From: Haematobia irritans
Taxonomy: Eukaryota > Arthropoda > Insecta > Diptera > Muscidae
Assembly (NCBI RefSeq): GCF_050003625.1
Contig: NC_134398.1
Location: 81,686,003 to 81,750,002, forward strand
DNA length: 64,000 nt
Reading direction: 5' to 3'
Shown here: positions 22,931 through 33,657 of the stretch, piece after piece
Layout of the letters: the number at the start of each line of letters is the position of its first letter
How positions within the stretch are numbered: the stretch's first letter is position 1
The notes under the pieces: model-generated
Told to the model about the DNA's origin: nothing
The model's input: only the letters and a program-made list of their open reading frames with translations
Database searches by the model: none
Translations under genes and position numbers: made by a program

Positions 22931-23152
22931 TTATATAAATGGTAGAGCTCTTGGAAGCAATGAGCTATATTTACCACCACTTCTTATTATGTCTCCTGCT
23001 AAAAAATGTTCCTCACATATAAATTGCGACGAGTTCAGAGAAATGCAACAGGCTTGGCTCCAGCTAGACCGCCTTTGCTCGTCAAAGGGCACTTTAAAAA
23101 ACGATCCACTTGTCCCATCGTCTCTTTTGCCACAAATACGACATTTTCGCAT
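22931..23152 (-). pseudogene. THAP-domain exon of a P-element-like transposase
   Basis: Starts MRKCRICGKRDD and carries the C2CH zinc site of THAP domains: C4-x2-C7, then C46-x2-H49 in FICEEHF, with W31 between and a terminal ALP near residue 70 where the conserved proline of the family falls. THAP domains bind DNA, in P elements the transposon ends. The exon is open for 73 codons and ends soon after the domain, with a splice donor 30-40 bp downstream. Together with the coiled-coil part at 22446-22687 it looks like exon 0/1 of a P-type transposase. A host gene derived from one is possible, but the downstream stop argues against it. Confidence 0.75.
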
Positions 23153-23259
23153 TTTTTTTTCTTTTTAAATCTTTCTCTCTTTCACACAAAGTAAAACAAA
23201 GCACAATTCGTTGCTTGCATATTTTCTTATATGTTATCCAATCTTTAGTTACACAAATG

Positions 23260-23815
23260 AATTCAATAGAAATTACAACAACAAAAACACAACTGACAGG
23301 AATGTTCTGTCAACAAAAATGCAATCAGCTGGCTACTAATCTACCTTTTAAGCGTACACTGATTGACAAACCTCTTTTTCAGTTCTGGGAAGCAAAAAAA
23401 GTAAATTATCCGTATTTGAACATATTGGCAAAAACTGTACAGTAGAGGTGTGCGCGTGACACGAAATTGTCGTGGCACGCGTGAATCACGTGAGTCGTGA
23501 ACAACATCTGAAGCAACTCTCGTGAATGTGCGTGAATGGGACTGCAACAAAAAATCGTATGTTAACTGACATTACTTTAGCTGTCTAACTATATTCTATT
23601 TATGAATTTTGTTACCTTTGCTCAATCCCGGTTGGAACATGTCGTGAGTCTCGTGAATTTGTGGTGAGACTTATCGTGATCGTGCGCGAGCGTGAGTCTT
23701 AAAAGTACTTCGTGGAAAGAGCATTTTCTGCTCTTAAATTGGTTCTGAGCGACCTGCGTTCAAATCTTTCCGTTGAAAATTTGGAACAAATTATGTTCGT
23801 TAAATTAAACCAGAG
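23260..23815 (+). pseudogene. hAT transposase C-terminus, split by a small hAT-like insert
   Basis: Reads IDKPLFQFWEAKKVNYPYL up to about 23440 and, after an insert (about 23441-23705), ERAFSALKLVLSDLRSNLS and IMFVKLN. This is the Dimer_Tnp_hAT signature (PL-x-x-W...YP-x-L...ERAFS). The insert begins TAGAGGTGTGCGCGTGAC and is full of CGTGA motifs, with termini like a hAT MITE, but I could not find a clean 8-bp duplication. Another hAT-like end (CAGAGCTTCCCAAA) begins at about 23814. Confidence 0.7.
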
Positions 23816-25080
23816 CTTCCCAAATAGGGGGGCGCCACGAGGTTCCATGGGGGCGCAGCGTCATTTTTGGCTGAGTAGGTTTTGTATCATTAAATTTTTT
23901 AAAACAACACTAATTGTTAAGTTCAACAAAACATCAATAATATACTACAAAAGAGCATATCATTCGTACATTTCGAAATGTTCATTTATAACCACAGTGA
24001 GAAAAGAATAGAAGTTTTATGCAATTCTATAATTTGTTGTAGGGTTTCCATTATTAGTCGTTTTCTTTATTTGCAACGGCTAAATTTCTTGCTAAAATAT
24101 CACACCCAGAAAAAAGTGCCTTCGGAACTAAAGGCAAAAATTTTCATCAATTTAGTAGTAAAAAAATCCTAAACGGAAAGCAGTTAGGAATAGTTCATTA
24201 ACTAGAATAAGGCATGGAATTTTACTAATACTGTTTTCTTCGCTGGGTATAAGAATTTACTGCTGAACAAAAAAAAATATTCACTGATAACAAAGCATTC
24301 GTAAAACAAACCAAATATGAATTAAAACCACGTTTCCTCATAAGATGATAATTCTGACTTCATTTATTATAGAAAGCTTATCATACATACGAATAATACT
24401 TGGCATAGAAAAATATTTTAGTTCATTCGTACTAAGAAGTAGTCAATCCTTTTAAAACGTAAGGAGACACGCTTGTTAGAATATAGGAAATTTTCCTATA
24501 TTTCTGTTATCTACCTGTAATCGATACCTGGCATCGATGTAATCGATATGTTTGCGCGTAGATTGTTTTTTAGTTGGAATCGCGTTGTTATGGTATACGG
24601 TGGGATTGTTAAAAAATAATATAGTAAAATAATTTAATAAATAACAAATAAAATATATCAAATATTTGTTATTTTAAATTAGTGAGAAAAAATTATGTTC
24701 GTGATGGTGTATAAAACAGAATAACAACCCCTTCATTCGTCTTCATTTTGGAATCTCCAATTAACAGGTAACATTCAGTGACGCTAATCTTTTGGGAAAA
24801 AAATTGGTTTTTAATGATTTTTTATATTTGTAGGTATTGAAATTGTAACAGGAGGACAAAATTGTTACGCAGCAACTTATTAAAAGTGAAAGGTACAAGA
24901 AGAAGAAAAAATGCGTTTTACAGTTGCTGACATTACATGGAATTGGAAATAGTGGAATAATAAACTAATATTTCAAGGATAGTCGATGCTGTTGATTCTT
25001 AATAAATATATTTAATATATTAATAAAACGAGAAGAAAAAATTGCCTATATAAATAAATAAAATAGTATTTAAAAACGAA
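23816..25080. other. Unassigned AT-rich DNA
   Basis: Begins with a GGGGGGCGCC block next to a hAT-like terminus. It holds ATCGAT three times near 24519-24550 and a TATAAAA box at about 24712 followed by possible splice sites (see findings). No protein domain seen. Confidence 0.4.
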
Positions 25081-25355
25081 GGTAAGCAGTTGTAAGTTTG
25101 AAGTAAAAAGGTTTACCACAAATAAGTAAGATTTGTCCCAATGAATGGAAAAAATTAAGTAAAATCATTCCATATATGAATTCAATTCAGTTAAATTTTT
25201 TCATTCTGTAGTATAAGGGTACATTAATATAGGAAAATGTTAACTAATTCTTATTCAACCGTCGAACTGAACGGACGTGTTTTCTAATAGCGGAGTATTT
25301 CATCGTAATAAGTACTTATTACGAATTTCACGTGTGGTGGAAATAATAAACCACC

Positions 25356-26435
25356 ATGCAGCGAAACTCAAAGTCATCCACTGGGTTGCTAACTTCAGGG
25401 CCCAGTGGACGGGTAACGACTGAAGTTATAAATTTGGGCAGCGACCAAGAGTCAGGCCCAATTAGTCGACCTGTAGACGGGTCGACTGGCGGTGACACTT
25501 TGGCAAGTCGAACCTTTTCTAAGGTGACCACATCAAAAGGAGGCAATCCCTCTCGAAAGAGATTCAAGGAACGAAGAAATGCTTTGTTTATCCTAAAGAA
25601 ATTAGGATCAGTCGACCCAAGCACGTTGTCGGCAAAGCAAAGCGATTCCTTAAAATGGGCTCAAGGAATTCTTGAAGCTGGAAAAAAGGGAACGATCACC
25701 GGATGAGCTGCCATCCTCTAAACGGGATCAAAGATCAGTTGCAAAAGACAGCCTTGTGATGGCTATTATTAATAAAGGAGCATTGGACGGTACAATTCCA
25801 AGGCAAAAATGGGGGGAAATTGAGAACGCGATGTCTGGTGTCTACTCAGAGTTCCAAAAAAGCTTCCCGGACCAAGTCCTCGACGGCAAGATGCTGGATG
25901 GTATCAAGGATGATATAAGTTAATAGCTTTTGCGGACCAGAGGTCTATGGATTGCGTTAAAGCTGCATTGATACTAATTGGTGAAGTTTGGGAAGGAGCC
26001 GCTTTGGAGTTAGTCGATAAAATAGACATACCGGCTAAACCTAGAGCACATGCATGGATACCGGCAAACCCTCCTGATCCTGAGTCAATACTAGAGAGAC
26101 TAAAAGAATGTAACCCAGATCTTCCAACCGCCGATTGGAAGGTTGGTCGTTTGGATGAGGTGGATGGACCAAGACGACATGCGGTGTTTATATTAAACAT
26201 AGCGTCGCTGCCACATCTAGCCCAGACCCAAGGACGTGTAAGTTATGGCTTTCATGATATCCATATGAAGGTATACAAAATCGATCAACCAAAAGATTCC
26301 GAAACGGACAAGCCTCCGGTAGAGTCAGCAGTGAAAAAATCTCCTAGCGAAGCCGAAGGAGACATAAAACCTGCAGACTATGGCGAAAATCATATGCGGG
26401 AAGTTTCTACAGGCTCAAACTTCACCAAAGCTTAA
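25356..26435 (+). pseudogene. LINE ORF1 (gag-like), frameshifted
   Basis: Three overlapping frames together give one protein. 25356-25706 is basic and rich in S/T/G. 25672-25923 includes IINKGALDGTIP and a short helical stretch. 25947-26435 contains IPAKPRAHAWIP and LPTADWKVGRLDEVDG, which resembles the DUF4780 region found in gag-like proteins of insect retroelements. Breaks lie near 25690 and 25922. No CCHC zinc knuckle is seen. The expected role is RNA binding in the retrotransposon particle, inferred from position upstream of ORF2. Confidence 0.7.
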
Positions 26436-26518
26436 TCGCGGATTGTTGCGAGAGTCACCGAGATCTGTGAAGAGGAAGCCCTTGATGACTCAATTGAAGC
26501 GGCTGATGTGACGGTGGT

Positions 26519-29500
26519 TGAAAATTTGGATGGTTCTACGGTTCCTCCAGATAAATCTCCACCATTGTAAGGCCGCTTGTGCTGCCTTAAAAGTTCTCCT
26601 GATGAAAGGAGACATATATATAGTTCTTATTCAAGAACCATACATATATAAGAACAAGATCTGTGAATTAAGCACTCCGGGTTTCAAACTTTTGCATAAT
26701 ACCGGTAACGATATAAATCGAGCATGTATAATTGCTAAAAACGAACTAAACTTGTTTCTGCTTCCTTCATTGACACTGTCGTAGCCAGACTAGAGATATC
26801 CAAATGCAAATATTGGGTATCTTCGGTCTACATGGGACATGATAGGGAGATGCCACCCTGTGCCGTTAGGACCTTAGTTGAGGACTCACTAAAAACAAAG
26901 ACAAAACTCATTATGGGATGCGATGCAAATGAACATCATAGTATTTGGGGAAGTAGTGATACTAATGCAAGGGGAGAGTCACTAATAGAGTTTATATTGG
27001 GTACTAACCTGGTAGTTTGCAATAAAGGAGACGCACCAACCTTCGTCACCAGAAACAGGCAAGAGGTTTTGGACGTCACGTTGATCTCTCCGGAACTGAA
27101 TGATAAGATATCTGAGTGGCAAGTTTTGAGGGAACATAGCTTCTCAGATCATCGCTACACCAGTTTCAGATTGGCTGTTCGTACTTCAAAGACCATATTT
27201 CCGCCAAATGTTAGGAAAGCTGATTGGAATAGGTATAGGGAATCGTTCAATTTGATGATACCGGAAATGCCAGAGACAAATATGAGCACTGTGCAAGATA
27301 TCGAACACGCAGTGGAGCGGATTACTAAGGCCTTCAACATGTCACTGAAAGCTGCTTGCCCTAGAGGAAAGCCAAGGGGAAAAACTCGGCCGCCATGGTG
27401 GACTACGGAGTTAAGTAATATGAGGAAATCCTGCAGGAAGCTCTTTAACAAAGCAACGTCCACAAGAGCTCCGGAGGATTGGGACACTTACAAGATGAAT
27501 CTGAGAGCATATAAACGAGAACTGAGAAGGTCTCAACAAAACTCTTGGGATGATTACTGTAGCAGTATTGAGAATACGTCAGAGGCTTCCAGACTACGGA
27601 AGGTACTAGCATCCACTAACAGCGCTCCAGGTTTCTTTAAAACATCGGAGGGAAATTGGACAACGTCCAGTGTGGAGACGTTGGAGGTACTTTTGGACAC
27701 ACACTTCCCTGGAAATCAGACGGTTGAACCATATTCTGGTGGTGTAACAAAGGCTCAGCGGTCATTTCCTATCGAGGAAATTGTGTCGGAATCTAGATAA
27801 AATGGGCTTTAAATAGCTTTGGACCATTCAAATCCCCCGGACCTGATAGAATTACTCCGGCGGAATTACAAGCAGTGGCTGAAAGAATTATCCCCTGGTT
27901 GACGGTGATATATAAACGATGTGTAAACTTAGCATATATTCCAGAAAAGTGGAGGGAAACAAAAGTCGTTTTCATACCTAAAGCGGGAAAAGCCTCTCAC
28001 TCGAGGGCGAAGGATTTCCGACCAATCAGCTTATCCTCATTCCTCCTTAAGACTCTGGAGAGGATGATAGACATGTATCTTAGAACTAGCGTGGATTCAA
28101 ATTTTCTTTCGAAACGACAGCATGCATACTCGAAGGGCAGGCCTACTGAGACCGCATTGCATGAACTAGTCAGCTTTATTGAAAGCTCACTATCTGTCAA
28201 AGAATTCACAATCGTGGCGTTTCTAGACATCGAAGGGGCGTTCAATAATGTCCATCCGAGCTCGATATTAAATGGACTGACAACTTTGAACGTTGATCCA
28301 GGTATACTTAGGCTGTTAGACGAACTTCTAATAAAGAGACGTATTTCAGCCACACTAGGGCAAGCAAACATACAAAGGTATGTGAACAGAGGCACTCCCC
28401 AAGGAGGAGTTCTATCACATCTTCTTTGGAATGTTGCTATAAACAACCTTCTGGTTTCCCTAGAAAAAGAAAGGATAAAAGTGGTGGCATACGCAGATGA
28501 TGTGGCGCTAGCAGTCAGGGGAAAATTCCCATCCACAATCAGAGATATTATACAGAGAGCTCTCCGGATGACTGAGAAATGGGCGAAAGATAATGGTCTT
28601 GGTGTAAATCCAGCAAAGACAGAACTAGTCATCTACTGCAAAGATCGCAAAACTCTCACGGTTAGGCCCATTTCCATAGGGGGTACTGAAATTCCCTTTG
28701 GTGAGTGTGCAAAATACCTTGGCGTTATTTTGGACAGGAAGCTGAATTTTTGGCTTAATATTGAAGAGAGGGCGAGAAAAGCCACGGTAGCTTTGTACTC
28801 GTGCAAAAAGGCAATAGGGAAAAAGTGGGGACTAAAACCAAAAATTGTGCATTGGATATACACGGCAGTAGTTAGACCTATAATGATATATGGTGTTGTA
28901 GTCTGGTGGCCGGCACTTCAGAAACCGACTTGTTTAGATAAAGTTCAGCGTATGGCGAGCTTATGTATCTCAGGCGCATTTAGTAAGACAGGAACAGACT
29001 CCCTTAATGTCATGCTACATCTATTGCCTTTAGACAAACAGTCAGCTGCAACAACGGCTGTGCGGTTGCGCGAGCTATCGCTGTGGTCGGAAAAAATGTA
29101 CGGTCATAGTTCGGTCCTCAAAGTAATGCCAGATGTGCCTAACGTAGTGGATTACACCCTGGCAAAACCACTTTTCGACAAAAAGTTTGAAACTCTAAAG
29201 TTTGAAATTCTAATACACAGACTCCGGGGAATAAAAGATAGATTTCTATACTGATGGCTCTAAATTGAATGGACAAGTGGGGTTCGGAGTATATTCTAAT
29301 GATCTGGAAATTCGAATAGCAACAGATTACCTAATCACTGTAGTGTTTTTCAGGCTGAAATATTGGCAATAAGAGAGGTAGTGAATTGGCTGAGAAATAA
29401 TGTTCCAAAAAATATTGGCATTAATATATACTCAGACAGTCAACCTGCAATAAAATCCTTGGACTCTGTGTTCCTTAACTCGAAAACGGTCATATACTGC

Positions 29501-29740
29501 CGCAAATCTCTCAACGATATGGCTGAGCAGTACAATATTCAGCTAGTATGGGTGCCTGGCCATAGGAACATACCGGGGAACTGCGAAGCGGATGAGTTGG
29601 CAAGGCTAGGGACTACCTTACATATTCCAGGGGAACTAGAATCTGTTGGTATGCCCCTGGCTACCTGCAAGCTCATGCTGCGTGAGAAGGCTGTTATGAT
29701 GGCCAATACGGTTAAAACTAGAAGTGCCCATATGGAATAG
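26519..29740 (+). pseudogene. LINE ORF2: endonuclease, reverse transcriptase, RNase H (frameshifted)
   Basis: Endonuclease: LQINLHHCKAACAALK and LIQEPYIY in 26519-26784, a frameshift near 26780, then GCDANEHHSIWGS (residues 29-41 of the next frame) and the catalytic SDHRY (105-109). Reverse transcriptase, frame 27875-29254: FLDIEGAF (116-123), GTPQGGVLS (173-181) and YADD (206-209), all catalytic aspartates kept; SPGPDRI precedes it across a break near 27790-27800. RNase H: FYTDGSK at 29248, QAEILAI at about 29352, SDSQPA and NCEADELA, so the D-E-D-D set is present though split by frameshifts near 29254 and 29360. Loss of frame rather than of motifs suggests fairly recent death. Confidence 0.85.
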
Positions 29741-29752
29741 GTACTTTTAGTT

Positions 29753-29829
29753 AATGTGGTATCACAATGGACTGAATAGTCTAAGTGAGCCTGAATCTTA
29801 ATCGGGCTGCCACTTTAACCTAACCTAAC
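29753..29829 (+). repeat. LINE 3' tail shared with the SINE
   Basis: AATGTGGTATCACAATGG, then GACTGAATAGTCTAAGTGAG, ATCGGGCTGCCAC and AACCTAACCTAAC. The minus strand of 22101-22169 carries the same sequence with a few changes. This is probably the recognition site of the LINE reverse transcriptase. Confidence 0.9.
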
Positions 29830-30353
29830 TAATATATGGAATGCATTCTACTTAATATCAACGAAAATCACATCGCTCAAAAAATAAAAATGTCTTTGGA
29901 GCTATACGAAGTTCAACTTTCTTCACAATGAGTTCATTTTAACTTGAAGAGGGGCTCACTTTTTTCTGGGTGCTGAACCAGCAAGGCCGTATTCAGGGGG
30001 GAGGGGGATGAGGGGGATCAAACCCCCCGAAATGAATGAATATTTTTATATAAATAAATATATTTTTAGCTGCATAGAAAAATCTTATCGAAGATGTTGA
30101 AGAAAAGCTGGAGGTTTTATTTTGAAAAACGCTTACCTATAAAACTTGCACAAATCATAGAATACTAGTTGAAAAGTCCGTCAAACGACGGCCGAAAAAA
30201 CAAATTGTTTTTGTTCTCGCACCACAAATTTCATTTTTGGAAAATGTCTTTCTGCTTTTTATTTGTGTTTGTTGTTCTTTTTGTGAACATGACTCGCTTT
30301 GTTTAGCCATAGCAACAACAACGAAATAGCCAAACACACATGTGTAAATGAAA

Positions 30354-31366
30354 TGGCGCAAAACCTGCGAAAAGAACCTGCCTAATTCAGCGATGGAAGC
30401 AATTGGAGAGTGCAATAAAGAGATATTTCCAAACGTGCATATTCTTCTAAAAATTTTGGTCAATTTGCCAGTTACTCAGGGATGGAAAATACAATTTTTA
30501 AGAAAGTACAAAAAAGGTATTTTTTGAGCGGAAAGATACTTTTTACAAAAATTTCACTGGAAAATTATTGTCAAGAGACTAAATTTTAAAGAAAATAAAA
30601 TTTTGACAAAATTTTCTATATAAATAAAATTTTGACAAAATTTTCTATATAAATAAAATTTTGCAAAAATTTTCTATAGAAATAAAAGTTTGCAAAAAAA
30701 TTCTGTAGAAAAAAAATGTTGCAAAATTTTTTCTATAGAAATAAAATTTTGCAAAAATTTCCTATAGAAATAAAATTTTTACAAAATTTTCAATTGAAAT
30801 AAAATTTTGACAACATTTTCTACCGATATAAAAAATCGATAATATAGAATCGCATTCTTTTTTCGACTAAAACATTCTTGCAGATCAATAAAATCCTGTT
30901 TTTGACTATGTCTTTTACAAAATCGAGATTTTCTTCCCACATGAACATGTCTGTTTTGCCATATTTGTAAAAGACTATTAGCAAATAAGGTTGATAAAGA
31001 CTTTCTCAAAATATTAAAATATATTGTCAAAGATATTGTACCATAAATCTGATATCGACTCAAAAATGTCTACACAAAAGGTACTAAATCATTCGCGGTG
31101 GTACTACGGTACTGACCGGGGTGAAAAAGTATTGAAAAAAGTACTATAGTACTGCATTTTCTATCCCTGCAGTTACTACGTACTCATCTGAACTTTCATT
31201 TTCAACAATGAAGAGATTAAAGACGTATCTTAGAAATTCGACTAGCGAGAGTAGACTCAATGGATTGGCATTAATGTCGGTTCATCGCCGAATAAATGTG
31301 CCGACTGAAGAAGTCATTGATTTATTTGGTGCCCAAAAAGCCCGTCGGCTCAATTTAATATTGTAA
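30354..31366 (+). pseudogene. hAT transposase C-terminal dimerisation segment
   Basis: Reads WRKTCEKNLPNSAMEAI and IFPNVHILLKILVNLPVT up to 30476. After the inserted element and one copy of its duplication it continues at 31178 with TYSSELSFSTMKRLKTYLR, RLNGLALMSVHR and EEVIDLF, and stops with TAA at 31364. The two parts (41 and 62 codons) join in frame. FPN...LPV-T...SFS-x-x-KR-K-T-L is the Dimer_Tnp_hAT pattern of ZMYM1-like hATs. No upstream catalytic domain is found, so it is a fragment. Confidence 0.8.
30477..31169. mobile_element. 693-bp non-autonomous hAT with 8-bp duplication
   Basis: Termini CAGGGATGGAAAATAC and GCATTTTCTATCCCTG; perfect 8-bp duplication CAGTTACT at 30469-30476 and 31170-31177. 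Much of the left half is the 30-bp TTTTCTATA-type minisatellite (30590-30830) and the right half repeats GTACTATAGTACTGC and GGTACTACGGTACTG motifs. A second, rearranged copy lies at 41464-42175. Confidence 0.9.
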
Positions 31367-31479
31367 AAATATTGTATACATACCTATGCATAAATAAAAT
31401 TATCTACACATGAGATTATATGAATATTTTTTTTAAGTTGAATCAGTTGTATTTATGAATAAAATTTTATGAATAAAAT

Positions 31480-32035
31480 AAAAAATCAGAATAATTTGGA
31501 AATTATTGGTAATACAGCAGGTCGCCCAAAAAAAACTTTCGCCGGCTGATAGACGCTAAGCGATTGATCGTTACCGGTGCAGTAATACAGCTGTTGAGGT
31601 CAAGCAAACATTAAATGAGGAACATAACTTAAACGTTAGTATCAAAATTGTTCGTAGAAGCTTGAAAGCCAGTGGATTAGTAGCCAGGGCAATGCCAAAA
31701 AAACGCTTTTGACTGACAAAAACCGAATAAACGCCTGGACATTGCAAAAAAATACGAAAACTTCACAGTAGATGATTGGATACGGGTAACTTGGTCAGAT
31801 GAGACAAAAATCAATCGAATTGGCTCTGATGGACGGCAGTGGGCATGGGTGGATAAAAGCGTTGGCGTTAAAGAGCGAAATATTTGCCAAACATTAAAAT
31901 TTGGAGGTGGCTCATTAATGGGTTGTTTTCGTGGAAACCAACTTGGGGTACTTCGTCGAATAAGAGGTAAAATGTGTGCTGCGGACTAAATCACCATTCT
32001 TGAAAACTCATATCTTCCAAGTCTGGAAACGACAC
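31480..32035 (+). pseudogene. Tc1-like transposase fragment
   Basis: Conceptual pieces in shifting frames: IIGNTAGRPKK, then VEVKQTLNEEHNLNVS and IVRRSLKASGLVAR (paired HTH region), and WSDETKINRIGSDGRQWAW at about 31793-31850. The last is the segment with the first catalytic aspartate of Tc1-type (DD34E) enzymes. LKFGGGSLM follows. The second and third catalytic residues are missing because a TTCATATG-type repeat begins near 32040. At least three frameshifts or stops. Confidence 0.75.
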
Positions 32036-32044
32036 CTTTATGCA

Positions 32045-32280
32045 GCACTCTTAGAAAAATATGTTTTTCATATGTTCCGATATAAACAAAACGTGTTTCG
32101 GGCACAATTTTTAAACACAATATATTTAAGTATAAACATGTAATGTTCCCAAACATTTAGTGGTTTGGGACACATATGTTAATATGTTAGAATATATTAT
32201 GTTTGGGGCATGAATGTTTCATAAAAATAATATGTGTGAATGTAAACATATATAAATTTATAAATTTCGAGTAAACATAT
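32045..32280 (+). mobile_element. TTCATATG-type repeat, intact short copy
   Basis: Matches the flanks of the solo LTR at 2092-2990 without the insertion: TTTTTCATATGTTCCGAT runs uninterrupted here. Non-coding. Confidence 0.6.
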
Positions 32281-32283
32281 ATA

Positions 32284-33357
32284 CGAGGGCGGTTCGGAAA
32301 CTTCTTAGCCTATCAATGAAAGAAAATAGTTTTTCAAAAATATTTTTTTTTTATTTTTCAATATAATCTCTTGAAATTCCAAGACACTTTGTCCAACGAT
32401 TTTCTAGCAATTCTATCTCTTGATTAAAATAGTTTTCCTCAAGGTATTCAAAATAGTGGTTTACAACTGTAATTGCATCTTCATTTGAGGTTAAACGCTT
32501 GCCAGCAAGGATTTTTTTAGATTTGGGAACAAGTAAAAGTCACTGGGAGGTAAATCAGGAGAATAAGGTGGGTGGTCACACGCAGAGAATGAATATGATC
32601 ACCTCAAACATGTTTCAAGAGCAAAATGTTATTTTTGTATGGTGACCATGTAACATATTTGTCACTAAAATGTTATTTTCTCGTCAAATATTACCTGCTT
32701 GCCGAAATCAGATACATGATTTCCGAGAAAATATGGTTCTCGCAACCATGTTAAATGGTCACCACCCAAAAATAACATTTTGCTCTTAAAACATGTTTGA
32801 GGTGATCATATTCCTTCTCTGGGTGCAAGCAACTGGTACTTTAATTCGTTGATTTTAGCCATTGGTAAAACACTCTTGTGCGCTACTGCGTTGTCTTTTT
32901 TGTGATGTAAGCCAGGACGTTTTTTACGAATTTGTACATTTAATTGATCCAAAAGGTTGCAATAATACTCTGAATTTATTGTTTTACCCTATTGCAGATA
33001 GTCAATCAATAAAATACCTTTGTAGTCCCAAAAAACCGTTGCCATAACCTTACCAGCCGATTGAATTGTTGTTTGCCTTCTTTGGGGCACTTCCTCCAGC
33101 TTCAGTCCATTGTTTGGATTGTTTTTTTGTCTCCGGAGTATAGTGGTGGATCCATGTCTCATCAACAGTTATGAAACGACGCTTAAAATCAATTTTATTT
33201 CGCTTAAAACGATCCAAACAAACTTGAGAAATGTTCATTCTTAGGCGTTTTTGATCGGCTGTTAACAAATACGGCACCCATCTTGCAGAAAGCTTTTTCA
33301 TCTGTAGTTCTTCATGCAAAATTAAATGGACTCGATCATTTGAGATGCCCATGACCA
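32284..33357 (-). pseudogene. mariner transposase, 5'-truncated and interrupted
   Basis: Minus-strand reading. 33352-33050 gives KKLSARWVPYLLTADQK and FITVDETWIHHYTPETK (first catalytic D in the VDETW motif of mariners). After a frameshift come KVMATVFWDYKGI, then KKDNAVAHKSV (second D) and YSPDLPPSDFYLFPNLKK (third D of the DD34D triad). All three catalytic aspartates survive, but there is a frameshift near 33060, a stop in the YLQ-x-G region and a 247-bp MITE at 32579-32825. The 3' end carries CGAGGGCGGTTCGG at 32284. The helix-turn-helix N-terminus is missing beyond 33357. Confidence 0.85.
32579..32825. mobile_element. 247-bp near-palindromic MITE inside mariner
   Basis: Arms of about 75 bp start CACGCAGAGAATGAATATG and mirror as ATATTCCTTCTCTGGGTG; CAAACATGTTT and GGTGACCAT occur in both. 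Flanked by CA (32577-32578 and 32826-32827). Removing it restores GGTGGTCAAGCAACTGG of the mariner. Its terminus matches the CACGCAGAGAAG repeats. Confidence 0.85.
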
Positions 33358-33455
33358 GGGCTGTGGAGTCGAGTCAATTTTGCTCGACTCCGGCTCCGAC
33401 TCCAGAATATCTTATTAGCCTCGACTCCGACTCCGGAGTCGACTCCAGGTGGTAT
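33358..33455. repeat. GACTCCG-rich repeat
   Basis: GGGCTGTGGAGTCGAGTC followed by many GACTCCGGCTCCGACTCC motifs, abutting the truncated mariner. A short interspersed repeat of similar composition is known from several insect genomes; class unknown. DNA from here to 33657 shows no recognised feature. Confidence 0.6.
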
Positions 33456-33657
33456 ACCTAAATCTCATTTAACAATAGACCGATATAAGTACTCTATTTT
33501 GCCATATGTCCAAAAGAACTCTAACTTTAAATTTTGATACGTCCCGACGACACACCTCAGCATTTTAATGAAAGAACCTACATTTTAATTTCAGGCCAAT
33601 AAATTAAAATACGACACAAGACTATATAGAGACCACATCAAAATATGGGTACAACAA

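Larger units (their letters stand above)
25100..29829 (+). mobile_element. Near-full-length LINE with endonuclease, reverse transcriptase and RNase H
   Basis: Contains a gag-like ORF1 (25356-26435), an ORF2 with APE-type endonuclease, reverse transcriptase and RNase H (26519-29740), and a 3' end with AACCTAACCTAAC. Possession of RNase H and the LQINLHH start of the endonuclease fit the I superfamily (LOA/I/R1-type). Several frameshifts mean this copy is not autonomous now. The 5' boundary is uncertain; no clear target duplication was found. Confidence 0.8.
29983..31480 (+). mobile_element. hAT-type transposon remnant
   Basis: Starts near CAAGGCCGTATTCAGGGG, a CAGGGG-containing end of the kind seen at hAT termini, and holds the C-terminal transposase segment (30354-31366). 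Most of the transposase is deleted. A 693-bp non-autonomous hAT copy is inserted at 30477-31169. The 3' limit is not defined, as a Tc1 remnant follows from about 31480. Confidence 0.6.
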
